A stretch of 64,000 nt of DNA from Pseudonocardia sp. 73-21 (GCF_001899645.1 NZ_MKVV01000083.1:158581-222580), one strand, 5' to 3'; shown: positions 16,880 to 25,889, numbered from the stretch's first letter. Program-made: numbers and translations. Notes: generated by a model not told the origin, from the letters alone.

Positions 16880-17475
16880 CGGGGTCCTTCCGGGGGTCCG
16901 GTGCCGACGAGAGGCGGCGCGGTGACGGGAACGGGGGCGAGGTCGGGCACCTCCGCGAAGCGCTCGGAGACCCGCCAGCCGACCGCGGCGAGCACGGTGG
17001 CGACACACACCCCGGTGATCGTGAGCATCCAGCCGGTCGAGGCGTCGGAGCCGGAGCCCAGGCCATGGGCCAGGGCGATCGGCCAGGACGCGTAGGCGGC
17101 CCAGTGGATCCCGCGCCAGACGCGGGGCCCGATCCGGTCGCGCAGCACGCTCGTGACTACCAGCGCCAGGATCAGGTCGAGCCCGAGGGCCCCGAGGCCG
17201 TACCAGAACGGGTGCGCGCCCGCGGAGAACGGGACGACGAGCGACACGAGGTTCAGCCCCGCGTAGGGGTCGAACAGCAGCGTGCCGACGTGGATCGCCA
17301 GGAACACCCCGGCGAGCAGGCTCGCGCTGCGGTGCACGGCGGTGACGGCGAAGCGGGGCAGCCCGGGCAGCGGTCGGCCCGACCGCGTCGCGACGCCCAG
17401 CGCGACGACGAGGGTGAGCAGGACGAGCGACACGACGCCGGTGCCGCGGCCGAGGTACCACAGGGCGTCGCTCAT
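16876..17475 (-). CDS. Ferric-reductase-like bis-heme transmembrane protein
   Basis: A 199-residue protein with about five membrane segments. H48 and H62 lie in one helix and H124 and H137 in another, spaced 14 and 13 residues apart, which is the bis-heme b ligand pattern of ferric reductase/NADPH-oxidase/MsrQ-type domains. No FAD or NAD domain is attached; those functions are in the adjacent NuoF-like protein. Both ends overlap neighbours by four bases (ATGA), so it is co-translated with the flavin transferase upstream and the NuoF-like gene downstream. The expected role is carrying electrons across the membrane. Confidence 0.85.
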   Translation of the reverse strand: MSDALWYLGRGTGVVSLVLLTLVVALGVATRSGRPLPGLPRFAVTAVHRSASLLAGVFLAIHVGTLLFDPYAGLNLVSLVVPFSAGAHPFWYGLGALGLDLILALVVTSVLRDRIGPRVWRGIHWAAYASWPIALAHGLGSGSDASTGWMLTITGVCVATVLAAVGWRVSERFAEVPDLAPVPVTAPPLVGTGPPEGPR

Positions 17476-18380
17476 GACGGCCACTCTCCGAGAGCCACGA
17501 TCGTGAACGAGGCTCCGTCGAGGCGGGCCGGGACGCCGAGCGAGCGCAGCCACGGCAGCGCGTCGAGCCCGCGCACGACCGCCGCGGTCGTGAGCGTGTT
17601 GGCCTCGACGCACGTGCCGGCGGCGACGCTGACGGTGCGCCACACGGGCTTCGCCGGGACGCCGGTGCGGGGGTCGAGCAGGTGGTGGGCCGTGCCGTGG
17701 TCCCAGATGCGGCTCACGGTGCTGGACGTGGCCAGCGCGCCGCCGGCGGCCAGGGTGACCGGGGCGACCGGGTCCTCCGCCTGGTCGCGGACGAGCACGC
17801 GCCAGCCGTCGTCGGGGGCGGGACCGGCGGTGGCGATGTCGCCGCCCAGCGCCACGAGCACCCCGGTGCCGCACGCGCGCGCCACCTCGGCGGCGCTGCG
17901 GTCGGCCGCCCAGGCCTTGGCCGTGGCGCCGAGGTCGAGCTGCGTGCCCGCGGGCACGGTGAGGGTGTCGCCGTCGAGGCGAAGGCGCCGCCAGGCCGGT
18001 TCGGGGGCGGCCAGGAAGGTCCGGATCGGTCCGCCTCCGAGCAGGGCGAAGTCCCGGTCGTAGCCGGCGGCGTTCATCGCGTGGGCGAGAGTCGGGTCGA
18101 CGTCGCCGTCGGTCCGCTCGGCCGCCAGCACCGCCGTCGTCACGAGCTCGGCCAGCATCGGGCTCACCGGGGTCGGCGAGCCGTCGCCGGGGAGCATCAT
18201 GATCTCGGAGTCGGGGCGGAAGCGGTTGCACGCCGCCTCCACCTGCCGCGTCACGTCCTCCACCACGCGGCGGGCCACGGGCAGCGCGTCCGGGTCGGTG
18301 ACCACGAGCCGCGCCGTGGTGCTCCACAGCGGCCACTGGGCGGTGCCCGGCCCCACCGGGAGGGTCTCCAGGAGCGGCAT
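17472..18380 (-). CDS. apbE: ApbE family FAD:protein FMN transferase
   Basis: A 302-residue ApbE-fold protein. Motifs seen are RFRPDSEI (51-60), LDLGATAKAW (148-157), LGGDIA (178-183) and HLLDPRTG (233-240), matching the FAD- and Mg-binding sites of flavin transferases that attach FMN covalently to Ser/Thr of extracytoplasmic proteins. No lipobox or signal peptide is evident from the chosen ATG 18380, which is unusual because many ApbE proteins are secreted. The start overlaps the stop of the Ser/Thr-rich gene (TGATG) and the stop overlaps the next ATG. No NqrC/RnfG-type FMN-binding domain is encoded here, so its target is an open question. Confidence 0.88.
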   Translation of the reverse strand: MPLLETLPVGPGTAQWPLWSTTARLVVTDPDALPVARRVVEDVTRQVEAACNRFRPDSEIMMLPGDGSPTPVSPMLAELVTTAVLAAERTDGDVDPTLAHAMNAAGYDRDFALLGGGPIRTFLAAPEPAWRRLRLDGDTLTVPAGTQLDLGATAKAWAADRSAAEVARACGTGVLVALGGDIATAGPAPDDGWRVLVRDQAEDPVAPVTLAAGGALATSSTVSRIWDHGTAHHLLDPRTGVPAKPVWRTVSVAAGTCVEANTLTTAAVVRGLDALPWLRSLGVPARLDGASFTIVALGEWPS

Positions 18381-18640
18381 CACGAGCCGCCCGAGGAGGC
18401 CTGTGATCCGCCACTCGTCGAGCCCTGGCCGACCGAGGTCCCCGAGGGCTGCCAGGAGTTCGACGACGAGCCGTCGGTGGAGGTCGTGGCGGTGGTGGAG
18501 GAGCTGGTCGTGCTCGCGGAGGCAGTGCCGTGACCGGCGACGACGGCGAGACCGACGGCCCCGGCCACGCCCACACCGGCGATCGCCGCCGTCACGAGGA
18601 CGACCCTGCGCTGTCCCGCTGCACGCGGTGTCCGGTTCAT
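18380..18640 (-). CDS. Small Ser/Thr-rich single-pass membrane protein
   Basis: An 86-residue protein. A basic N-terminus (MNRTPRAAGQRR) leads into one hydrophobic helix (about residues 13-36), followed by a 50-residue tail made almost only of Ser, Thr, Gly, Ala and Gln, so the tail should be outside the cell. There is no known domain. It is the first gene of the five-gene operon and overlaps apbE by one base (TGATG). Position and composition suggest an extracytoplasmic partner of the redox module, perhaps the flavinylated carrier, but the tail lacks the usual SGAT motif (nearest is PSGTS), so this is conjecture. Confidence 0.7.
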   Translation of the reverse strand: MNRTPRAAGQRRVVLVTAAIAGVGVAGAVGLAVVAGHGTASASTTSSSTTATTSTDGSSSNSWQPSGTSVGQGSTSGGSQASSGGS

Positions 18641-18700
18641 GCATCCGACGGTGCCGACGTTGCCTGTGCGTCCGCTGTGCCGATCATGTGGACGCGATTC

Positions 18701-18735
18701 TTCTACGCGGTGTAGAACTACTACAGAACGTAGAA
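18701..18735. promoter_or_regulatory. Two tandem palindromes (operators) upstream of cydA
   Basis: TTCTAC-GCGGT-GTAGAA (18701-18717) is a perfect inverted repeat with a 5-bp spacer. TACTAC-AGAAC-GTAGAA (18719-18735) has the same layout with one mismatch. The centres are 18 bp apart, so two dimers could bind on nearly the same face of the helix. The pair sits 21 bp before the cydA start, between cydA and the divergent redox operon, so it could control both. The TAC/GTA core recalls BlaI/MecI/CopY-type operators, but spacing differs and the regulator is not in the window. Confidence 0.6.
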
Positions 18736-18755
18736 GTTCCCGTGAGGAGGCTCCC

Positions 18756-20159
18756 GTGGATGCCCTGGACCTGTCCCGCTGGCAGTTCGGGATCACGACG
18801 ATCTACCACTTCCTGTTCGTCCCGCTGACGATCGGTCTGTCGGTCGTCGTCGCCGCGCTGCAGACCGCGTGGCACCGCACCGGGCGGCCGGAGTACCTGC
18901 GCGCCACGAAGTTCTTCGGGAAGCTGTTCCTGATCAACTTCGCGATGGGCGTGGTCACCGGGATCGTGCAGGAGTTCCAGTTCGGGATGAACTGGTCGGC
19001 CTACTCGACGTTCGTCGGCGACGTCTTCGGCGCCCCGCTGGCCCTGGAGGCGCTGCTGGCGTTCTTCCTGGAGTCCACGTTCATCGGTCTGTGGATCTTC
19101 GGCTGGGACCGGCTGCCGAAGCGCGTGCACCTGGCCACCATCTGGCTGGCCGCGATCGGCTCCAACCTCTCGGCGTTCTTCATCCTGGCCGCGAACGCGT
19201 GGATGCGGCACCCCGTCGGCTTCGTCGTGGACCCGATCACGAGACGGGCCCGGCTCACCGACATCGTCGCGGTGCTGACCAACCCGCAGGCGATCTCCAC
19301 CTACGTGCACGTGCTCGGCGCGTCGTTCGTGGTGGCCGGGCTGTTCGTGGTGGCGGTGAGCGCGCTACGCATTCTCCGCGGAGATCACGACGACCTCTTC
19401 CGTCGCACGCTGCGCGCGGGCCTCGCCACCACCGCGGTCGCCGGCATCGTCGTCGCCCTCTCGGGGCACAACCAGGCCCAGCTGTTGGCCGGGTACTCGC
19501 CGATGAAGCTCGCGTCGGCCGAGGCGCTGTGGAAGACCGAGCAGCCCGCCGGGTTCTCGCTGTTCGCCGTCGGCGACGTCGAGGGCAGCCGCAACAGCAT
19601 CAACGTCCAGATCCCGTACCTGCTGAGCTTCCTGGCCACCGACACGTTCTCCGCGCCCGTGCAGGGCATCACCGAGCTGCAGGCCCAGAGCGTCGCGCAG
19701 TACGGACCCGGCGACTACATCCCCGACGTGCCCGTCCTGTACTGGGCGTTCCGGCTGATGATGGGGCTGGGCATGGCCGGTGTCGGCGTCGGCGTGGCCG
19801 GGCTGTGGCTCACCCGTCGCGGTCGGCTGCCGGTGCAGCGCTGGATGTACAAGCTGGCCATCGCGGCCCTGCCCGCGGCGTTGGCGGCCAACATCTTCGG
19901 CTGGGTGCTGACCGAGGTCGGCCGGCAGCCCTGGACGGTGGTGGGCGAGCTGCTCACCGCGGCCAGCGTCTCCCCCGGCGTCAGCCTCGTCGAGGTCGCG
20001 ATCTCACTCACGGTGTTCACCGCCCTCTACGGCGCGCTCGCGGTCGTCGAGGCCCGGTTGCTGTGGCGCTACGTGAAGGCCGGGCCCGAGCCCGTCGACA
20101 CCGCCGCCGCGTCGTCCGATTCAGGGGAGCCGGAGAAGCTCCCGGCGTTCGGGTACTAG
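18756..20159 (+). CDS. cydA: Cytochrome bd ubiquinol/menaquinol oxidase subunit I
   Basis: A 467-residue multi-pass protein starting at GTG 18756 behind GAGGAGG. The N-terminal SRWQFGITTIYHF contains the conserved heme b595 histidine (about H18), VTGIVQEFQFGMNWSAY carries the conserved Glu-Phe region near the hemes, and KLASAEALWKTEQPAGFSLFAVGD is the quinol-side segment. The Q-loop is short, as in actinobacterial bd oxidases. It reduces oxygen with electrons from quinol at high affinity. It is the first gene of cydA-cydB-cydD-cydC, behind a pair of palindromes. Confidence 0.96.
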   Translation: MDALDLSRWQFGITTIYHFLFVPLTIGLSVVVAALQTAWHRTGRPEYLRATKFFGKLFLINFAMGVVTGIVQEFQFGMNWSAYSTFVGDVFGAPLALEALLAFFLESTFIGLWIFGWDRLPKRVHLATIWLAAIGSNLSAFFILAANAWMRHPVGFVVDPITRRARLTDIVAVLTNPQAISTYVHVLGASFVVAGLFVVAVSALRILRGDHDDLFRRTLRAGLATTAVAGIVVALSGHNQAQLLAGYSPMKLASAEALWKTEQPAGFSLFAVGDVEGSRNSINVQIPYLLSFLATDTFSAPVQGITELQAQSVAQYGPGDYIPDVPVLYWAFRLMMGLGMAGVGVGVAGLWLTRRGRLPVQRWMYKLAIAALPAALAANIFGWVLTEVGRQPWTVVGELLTAASVSPGVSLVEVAISLTVFTALYGALAVVEARLLWRYVKAGPEPVDTAAASSDSGEPEKLPAFGY

Positions 20160-20169
20160 GAGAGCCGTC

Positions 20170-21153
20170 ATGGACCTGCCCACCGTCTGGTTCGTCGCCA
20201 TCGCCGTGCTGTGGACCGGCTACTTCGTCCTGGAGGGGTTCGACTTCGGCGTCGGCATGCTGCTGCCGGCGCTCGGCCGCCACCGCGGCACGGCGCTGAA
20301 GGCCATCGGCCCGGTCTGGGACGGCAACGAGGTCTGGCTGATCACCGCGATCGGCGCGATGTTCGCCGCCTTCCCCGCCTGGTACGGGGCCACGCTGTCG
20401 GGCTTCTACGTGCCGGTGCTGCTCGTCGTGCTCGCGCTGATCGTGCGGGGGGTGGCACTGGAGTACCGGGGGAAGGCCCCGCGGAGCGAAGGCGGAGCGG
20501 GCGTCGACACGGCCGGCGAGCAGTGGCGCGCCCGGTGCGACCTCGGGATCGTCGTCGGCAGCGCCGTCCCGGCGTTCGTCTGGGGCCTGGTGTTCGCCAA
20601 CCTCGTGCGCGGCGTCGAGCTGGGCGCCGACGGCGTGGTCACCTCGTCGCCGGCGGACCTGCTCAACCCCTACGCGCTGCTGGGCGGCCTGGTGACGCTC
20701 ACGCTGTTCGCCCTGCACGGCGCGGTGTTCGTGGCCCTGAAGACCGACGGGCCCGCGCGGTTCCTGGGCCGGGCCCTGGTGAAGCGGCTGGCCCCGGTGG
20801 CGGTCGTGGCCCTGGCCGTCTTCCTGGCGCAGACCGCGGCCGGTTGGGTCACCGTCGTCGTCGTGGGGCTCCTCGTCGCCGCGGCGCTGCTCGCCGTGCG
20901 GGGGCGGGAGGGGTGGGCGTTCGTCGCCACCGCCGTCACGATCGCGGCGCTGACCGTGGTGATCTTCGGGTCGCTGTACCCGGCGGTACTGCCGTCGCTG
21001 ACCGACCCCGCGTTCGACCTCACGGTGGCCAACGCCGCATCGGGGCCCTACACGCTGACGCTGCTGAGCTGGGTGGGCGGGATCTTCCTGCCGGTCGTGA
21101 TCGCCTACCAGTCGTGGAGCTACTGGGTCTTCCGCCGGCGCGTGACGGCATGA
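20170..21153 (+). CDS. cydB: Cytochrome bd oxidase subunit II
   Basis: A 327-residue membrane protein with about eight or nine helices. The N-terminal LEGFDFGVGMLLP and GPVWDGNEVWLI motifs are invariant in CydB and take part in quinol-oxidase assembly and proton access. AGGAGAG precedes ATG 20170, ten bases after the cydA stop. Its stop overlaps the cydD ATG (ATGA), so subunit and transporter genes are co-translated. Confidence 0.96.
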   Translation: MDLPTVWFVAIAVLWTGYFVLEGFDFGVGMLLPALGRHRGTALKAIGPVWDGNEVWLITAIGAMFAAFPAWYGATLSGFYVPVLLVVLALIVRGVALEYRGKAPRSEGGAGVDTAGEQWRARCDLGIVVGSAVPAFVWGLVFANLVRGVELGADGVVTSSPADLLNPYALLGGLVTLTLFALHGAVFVALKTDGPARFLGRALVKRLAPVAVVALAVFLAQTAAGWVTVVVVGLLVAAALLAVRGREGWAFVATAVTIAALTVVIFGSLYPAVLPSLTDPAFDLTVANAASGPYTLTLLSWVGGIFLPVVIAYQSWSYWVFRRRVTA

Positions 21154-22808
21154 AGCCGCTGGACCCGCGGCTGGTGGCGACCACCCGGTCGGTCCGGGTC
21201 CACCTCGTCGTCGCGATCGCGTGCGGAGCGGCGCTGACCGGGCTGATCCTGGTGCAGGCCCGGCTGCTGGCGGGGGTGATCTCGGGCGGGCCGGCCACGG
21301 CCGCGCTCGCGGCGCTCGCCCTCGTCGTGTCCGCCCGGGTCGTCCTGGCCTACGGGGCCGAGACCGCGGCCCTGCGCAGCGCGGCGCGCGTCAAGTCCGA
21401 TCTGCGCCGCCGGCTGGTCGCCCACGTGACCGGCCCGGCCGCCGACCCCGTGACGACCGACGCGGGCGAGCTCGCCACCCTCGCGACCCGGGGCCTCGAC
21501 GCGCTCGACGACTACGTGGCCCGCTACCTGCCCCAGCTCGTGCTCGCCGTGCTCGTGCCCGTCGCCGTGCTGGTCGTCGTGGCGCGCGCCGACTGGATCT
21601 CCGCGCTGGTCATCGCCTGCACCGTGCCGCTGATCCCGGTGTTCATGGCCCTGATCGGCTGGCACACCCAGGACCGGACGGCCCGCCAGTGGCGGCTGCT
21701 GGAGCGGCTCGGCGGCCATTTCCTCGACGTGGTCGAGGGCCTGCCGACGCTCGCGATCTTCCGCCGGGCGAAGGCCGAGGCCGAACTGATCCGCCGCGTG
21801 ACCGACGAGCACCGCCGCGCCACGATGGGCACGCTGCGCGTCGCGTTCCTCTCGGCGTTCGTCCTGGAGCTGCTCGCGACGATCGCGGTGGCCCTGGTGG
21901 CCGTCGAGGTGGGGCTGCGGCTGCTCTACGGCCAGCTCGGCCTGGACACCGCCCTGCTCGTCCTGGTCCTCGCTCCGGAGGCCTACCTGCCGCTGCGCGA
22001 GGTCGGGGCGCGGTTCCACGCGAGCATGGAGGGCGTCGCGGCCGCCGGGCGGGTGTTCGCGGTCCTGGACGGCCCCGGCGGGCCCGCGCCCGAGCCGGCC
22101 GCTCCCGCCGAGCCGCCCACCGGCGCCGAGATCCGCTTCCACGGCGTCGGCCTGACCTACCCGGGCCGCACGGAACCGGCGCTGGCGGGCGTCGACCTGG
22201 TGCTGCGCCCCGGCACCACCACGCTCGTGACGGGCCGCAGCGGCGCGGGCAAGACCACGCTCCTGTCGCTGCTGCTGCGCTTCACCGAACCCGACGCGGG
22301 CCGGATCACGGTGGGCGAGGTCGATCTCGCGGACATCCCCGCCGGGGACTGGCGCCGCCGGGTGGCCTGGGTTCCCCAACGCCCCTACCTCCTCGACGCG
22401 TCGGTGGCCGACAACATCCGGCTCGGCACCATCGGCGGGGACGTCGAGACGGCCGCACGCCTGGCCGGCGCCCACGACGTGATCACCGCCCTCCCCGACG
22501 GCTACGCCACCCGCCTCGGTGAGCGCGGTACGAGGCTCTCGGCCGGGCAGCGCCAGCGGATCGCCCTGGCGCGCGCGTTCCTGCGGGTGGCGCGGACCCC
22601 CGACGCGATCGTCCTGCTCGACGAGCCGACGGCCCACCTGGACCCGGAGAACGCGGCCCTGGTCCGGGCCGGCGTGGCGCGCCTCCTGGAGGGCCGCACG
22701 GGGCTGATCGTGGCCCACGACGGAGGCTGGTCGGGGCTGGCCGACGAGGTGGTGGCCCTCCCCTGGTGCCAGGAAAGCCACTTTGCTGGCATCGGGGGTG
22801 GCTCGTGA
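21150..22808 (+). CDS. cydD: Heterodimeric ABC exporter subunit CydD
   Basis: A 552-residue ABC half-transporter: six membrane helices (about residues 15-310) then an ATPase domain with Walker A GRSGAGKTT (about 360), signature LSAGQ and Walker B IVLLDEPTAHLD. With CydC it exports thiols (glutathione or cysteine in E. coli) and/or handles heme, and is required for bd oxidase assembly. The ATG overlaps the cydB stop. The tail ends in an unusual PWCQESHFAGIGGGS stretch that runs into the cydC start. Confidence 0.94.
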   Translation: MKPLDPRLVATTRSVRVHLVVAIACGAALTGLILVQARLLAGVISGGPATAALAALALVVSARVVLAYGAETAALRSAARVKSDLRRRLVAHVTGPAADPVTTDAGELATLATRGLDALDDYVARYLPQLVLAVLVPVAVLVVVARADWISALVIACTVPLIPVFMALIGWHTQDRTARQWRLLERLGGHFLDVVEGLPTLAIFRRAKAEAELIRRVTDEHRRATMGTLRVAFLSAFVLELLATIAVALVAVEVGLRLLYGQLGLDTALLVLVLAPEAYLPLREVGARFHASMEGVAAAGRVFAVLDGPGGPAPEPAAPAEPPTGAEIRFHGVGLTYPGRTEPALAGVDLVLRPGTTTLVTGRSGAGKTTLLSLLLRFTEPDAGRITVGEVDLADIPAGDWRRRVAWVPQRPYLLDASVADNIRLGTIGGDVETAARLAGAHDVITALPDGYATRLGERGTRLSAGQRQRIALARAFLRVARTPDAIVLLDEPTAHLDPENAALVRAGVARLLEGRTGLIVAHDGGWSGLADEVVALPWCQESHFAGIGGGS

Positions 22809-24484
22809 GTCCTCTGCTGAGGATGGTCGCTCTTGCTCGGCCGCGGGGAGCGCGGTTCGCCCTCGGGGTGCTCGCCGGCGCCGTCGCCACCGCCTCCGCC
22901 GTCGCCCTGCTCGCGGCCGCGGCCTGGCTGATCGCGACCGCCGCCGAGCACCCGCCGCTCACGGCACTGAGCGTCGCGATCGTCGCCACCCGTGCGCTCG
23001 GCGTCACCCGTGGCCTCGCCCGCTACCTGGAACGCCTCGTCACCCACGACGCCGCGCTGCGCACCCTCGCCGACGTGCGGGTCCGGGTGTACGCGCGGCT
23101 GGCGGCCACCGAGCCCGTGCGCCGGTTCCGCTCCGGTGACCTCGTCACCCGCCTCGTCGGCGACACCGACGCCACCCAGGACCTGCTGATCCGTGGACTC
23201 ACCCCACCGTTGGCCGCGCTCGTGGCCGGCGCCGGGGTCGTCACGTTGTCGACCATCGTGTTCGTACCGGGCGGGCTCGTGCTCGCCGCCGGGTTGGTGC
23301 TCGGCGGGCTCGCCGTGCCGCTGGCCGCCGCCGCGGCCGGGCGCGGCCCCGGGCGCCGCCGGGCCGCCGCGAACGCCGATCTGTCGACGGCGCTCGTCGA
23401 CGCCCTGCACGGCGCCCCCGACCTCGTCGCCTACGGCGCCATGCCCGCCGCCGTGGCCCGCATCGCACGCGCCGACGCCGAGCTCACCCGCGTGGCCCGC
23501 CGCGACGCCGGCCTCCTCGGGCTGGGCGCCGGCGCATCCGCGCTGGTCACGGGACTGACGCTGTGGGCGACGCTGCTGCTGGGCGTCGCCCACCTGGGCA
23601 CGGTGTCCCTCGCCGTCGTCGTGCTCACCGCCCTGGCCGCGTTCGAGATCGTCGCCCCGCTGCCCGCGGCGGCGGCGCGGCTCGGGGCGGTGCGGGCGTC
23701 GGGCGCCCGGTTGTTCGACGTGCTCGACACCCCGCCCGCCGTGCAGCTCCGGCCCGCGGGCCCCGTCACCGCGGAGCGCGGCCTGCACGTGCGGGACCTG
23801 CGCGTGCGCTACGCCCCCGGCGAGCCCTGGGCCCTCGACGGCCTCGACCTCGACGTCGCCCCCGGACAGCGCGTGGCGGTGGTCGGACCGAGCGGAGCGG
23901 GCAAGAGCACACTCGCCGACGTGCTGTTGCGCTTCCGCGACCCCGACGCGGGCACCGTCGCGCTCGACGGCGTCGACCTCACGTCCCAGGAGCCCTACGA
24001 CACCAGGGCCACGATCAGTGGTGTGCCCCAGGACCCGCACGTCTTCGCGAGCACCGTCGCGGCGAACCTGCGCCTGGCCCGGGAGGGAGCCACCGACGCC
24101 GACCTGCGCGACGTGCTCGACCGCGTCGGCATGGGCTCCACCACGCTCGACGAGGAGGTCGGCGCCCACGGCACGCGCCTGTCGGGCGGCATGCGCCAGC
24201 GTCTCGCCCTGGCCCGGGCGCTGCTCGCCGACCCGCGGATCCTCGTGCTCGACGAACCGACAACCCACCTGGACCCGAACACGGCCCGTGCCGTCCTCGA
24301 CGATCTCCTCGACGCCACCGCGGACCGTTCGATGCTCCTCGTGACCCACGACCTCGCCGGGCTCGACCGGCTCGACGAGATCGTCGTCGTCCGCGAGGGT
24401 CGGGTGGAGCAGCGCGGCACCGACGCCGAGCTCCGCGCCCGTCCCGGCTGGTACGCCGCCGCCACCACTCTCAGCGATCGATAG
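22805..24484 (+). CDS. cydC: Heterodimeric ABC exporter subunit CydC
   Basis: A 559-residue ABC half-transporter with six helices, Walker A GPSGAGKST (about 365), signature LSGGMRQRLALARALL and Walker B ILVLDEPTTHLD. It pairs with CydD. I place the start at GTG 22805, which overlaps the cydD stop (GTGA) and gives the short MSPLLRM N-terminus; an in-frame ATG at 22766 inside cydD is less likely. It is the last gene of the cyd operon, and a lipoprotein gene begins 10 bp later and may be co-transcribed. Confidence 0.94.
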   Translation: MSPLLRMVALARPRGARFALGVLAGAVATASAVALLAAAAWLIATAAEHPPLTALSVAIVATRALGVTRGLARYLERLVTHDAALRTLADVRVRVYARLAATEPVRRFRSGDLVTRLVGDTDATQDLLIRGLTPPLAALVAGAGVVTLSTIVFVPGGLVLAAGLVLGGLAVPLAAAAAGRGPGRRRAAANADLSTALVDALHGAPDLVAYGAMPAAVARIARADAELTRVARRDAGLLGLGAGASALVTGLTLWATLLLGVAHLGTVSLAVVVLTALAAFEIVAPLPAAAARLGAVRASGARLFDVLDTPPAVQLRPAGPVTAERGLHVRDLRVRYAPGEPWALDGLDLDVAPGQRVAVVGPSGAGKSTLADVLLRFRDPDAGTVALDGVDLTSQEPYDTRATISGVPQDPHVFASTVAANLRLAREGATDADLRDVLDRVGMGSTTLDEEVGAHGTRLSGGMRQRLALARALLADPRILVLDEPTTHLDPNTARAVLDDLLDATADRSMLLVTHDLAGLDRLDEIVVVREGRVEQRGTDAELRARPGWYAAATTLSDR

Positions 24485-24494
24485 GCTACTACCC

Positions 24495-25889
24495 GTGACT
24501 GCGTTCTCACGCCGACCACCATCACGGCACCTGTTCCCGCCGCGCCGCCGGTCCGGGAGTCTCGGGCTGGCCCTGCCTGTCCTCGCCCTGCTCACAGTCG
24601 TCCTCACCGCCTGCGCGAGCACCCCGCCGCCCGCGTCGGTCGTCACCACGGTGACCGCGGCGCTGGCCGGCGACTGGAACTGGCAGAAGCAGGGCTCGCC
24701 GATGGCCCTCGGCGTCACCCACACGCAGTCGAGCCTCGATCCCGAGGAGCCGGCGGCCGCCCGGCAGAGCGGCGAGCAGATCCTCCGGACCGCCGACGCC
24801 GGCGGCTGGCAGAACGTCCACCTGATGGGCTTCGGCACGCTCAACCCCGAGGCCTCCCCCGGCGACTACGACTGGTCCAGCCTCGACACGCGCATGAAGC
24901 TCGTCAAGGACACGGGCGGGAAGACCGTCCTGACGCTGTGCTGCTCACCGGACTGGATGAAGGGCGGCGCGCCGGGCCAGACCGACTGGTCGCAGATCGA
25001 GGTGGCCCCCACCCCGGACCACTACGACGACTTCGCCGCCCTCGCCGCGGCGGCGGTGAAGCGCTACCCGCAGATCCAGCGCGTGCTGGTCTGGAACGAG
25101 CTCAAGGGCTTCTACGACGACAGCCGGAACCGCTGGGACTTCGAGGCCTACACCGCGCTCTACAACAAGGTCTACACCGCGGTGAAGGCCGTGCGCCCCG
25201 ACCTCCCCGTCGGCGGGCCCTACATCGTGCTCGACAGCCTCGACCCCGGCCAGAACGACGGCTCCGACATCAGCGGCCAGTGGGGCGTGGCCGACCAGCG
25301 CCCGCTCGACGTCATCACCTACTGGCTGCAGCACAAGGTGGGCGCCGACTTCCTGGCCGTCGACGGCGGCACGTCCACCCGTCAGATGACGCCCCCCACG
25401 TCGCTGCGCGAGGGGGCCCAGAAGTTCGCCGACCTCGACGCCTGGCTGAAACAGCAGACCGACCTGCCGATCTGGTGGGCCGAGTTCTACCCGGACCTGC
25501 CCGGCGGCGGCGACAGCGCGCCCAACAGCCCGGCCAGCGCCGCCGCCACCCTGTCCGCGCTGGCGGCGTTCGCGCGGTCGGGGGCCGCCGGGGCCCTGCT
25601 GTGGGGGCCGCAGGCGAGCAGGGACCTCGGCTACGCCGCGCTGTGGACCGACAGCACGAAGTCCGGCGGCGGCCGGGCCACCCCGCTCACCGCGGCCTGG
25701 CAGTGGCTGGTACCCCGGCTGGCCAGGGGCGACGTGGAGATCGGCTACTCCACGACCCTGCCGCTGGTGGCGTTCCGCGAGGGCGGCAGCGCGCTGGTGG
25801 TGAACCTGACCGGCGACGCCGTCACCGTGCCGAAGGCCGCCGACCCGATCCCCGCGTGGACGTCGTCGATCACCAGCATCAGCTCATGA
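24495..25889 (+). CDS. Secreted lipoprotein with GH39-like glycosidase fold
   Basis: A 464-residue protein. A basic, hydrophobic N-terminus ends in the lipobox LTAC (C40), so it should be anchored outside the membrane. The rest is a TIM-barrel glycosidase of the clan A type: the general acid candidate is E202 in VLVWNELKGF and the nucleophile candidate is E330 in PIWWAEFYPD, an arrangement seen in GH39 and related families. The polysaccharide target is unknown. The GTG start has a weak ribosome site and lies 10 bp after cydC. The stop overlaps the convergent DUF4032 gene by six bases. Confidence 0.78.
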   Translation: MTAFSRRPPSRHLFPPRRRSGSLGLALPVLALLTVVLTACASTPPPASVVTTVTAALAGDWNWQKQGSPMALGVTHTQSSLDPEEPAAARQSGEQILRTADAGGWQNVHLMGFGTLNPEASPGDYDWSSLDTRMKLVKDTGGKTVLTLCCSPDWMKGGAPGQTDWSQIEVAPTPDHYDDFAALAAAAVKRYPQIQRVLVWNELKGFYDDSRNRWDFEAYTALYNKVYTAVKAVRPDLPVGGPYIVLDSLDPGQNDGSDISGQWGVADQRPLDVITYWLQHKVGADFLAVDGGTSTRQMTPPTSLREGAQKFADLDAWLKQQTDLPIWWAEFYPDLPGGGDSAPNSPASAAATLSALAAFARSGAAGALLWGPQASRDLGYAALWTDSTKSGGGRATPLTAAWQWLVPRLARGDVEIGYSTTLPLVAFREGGSALVVNLTGDAVTVPKAADPIPAWTSSITSISS

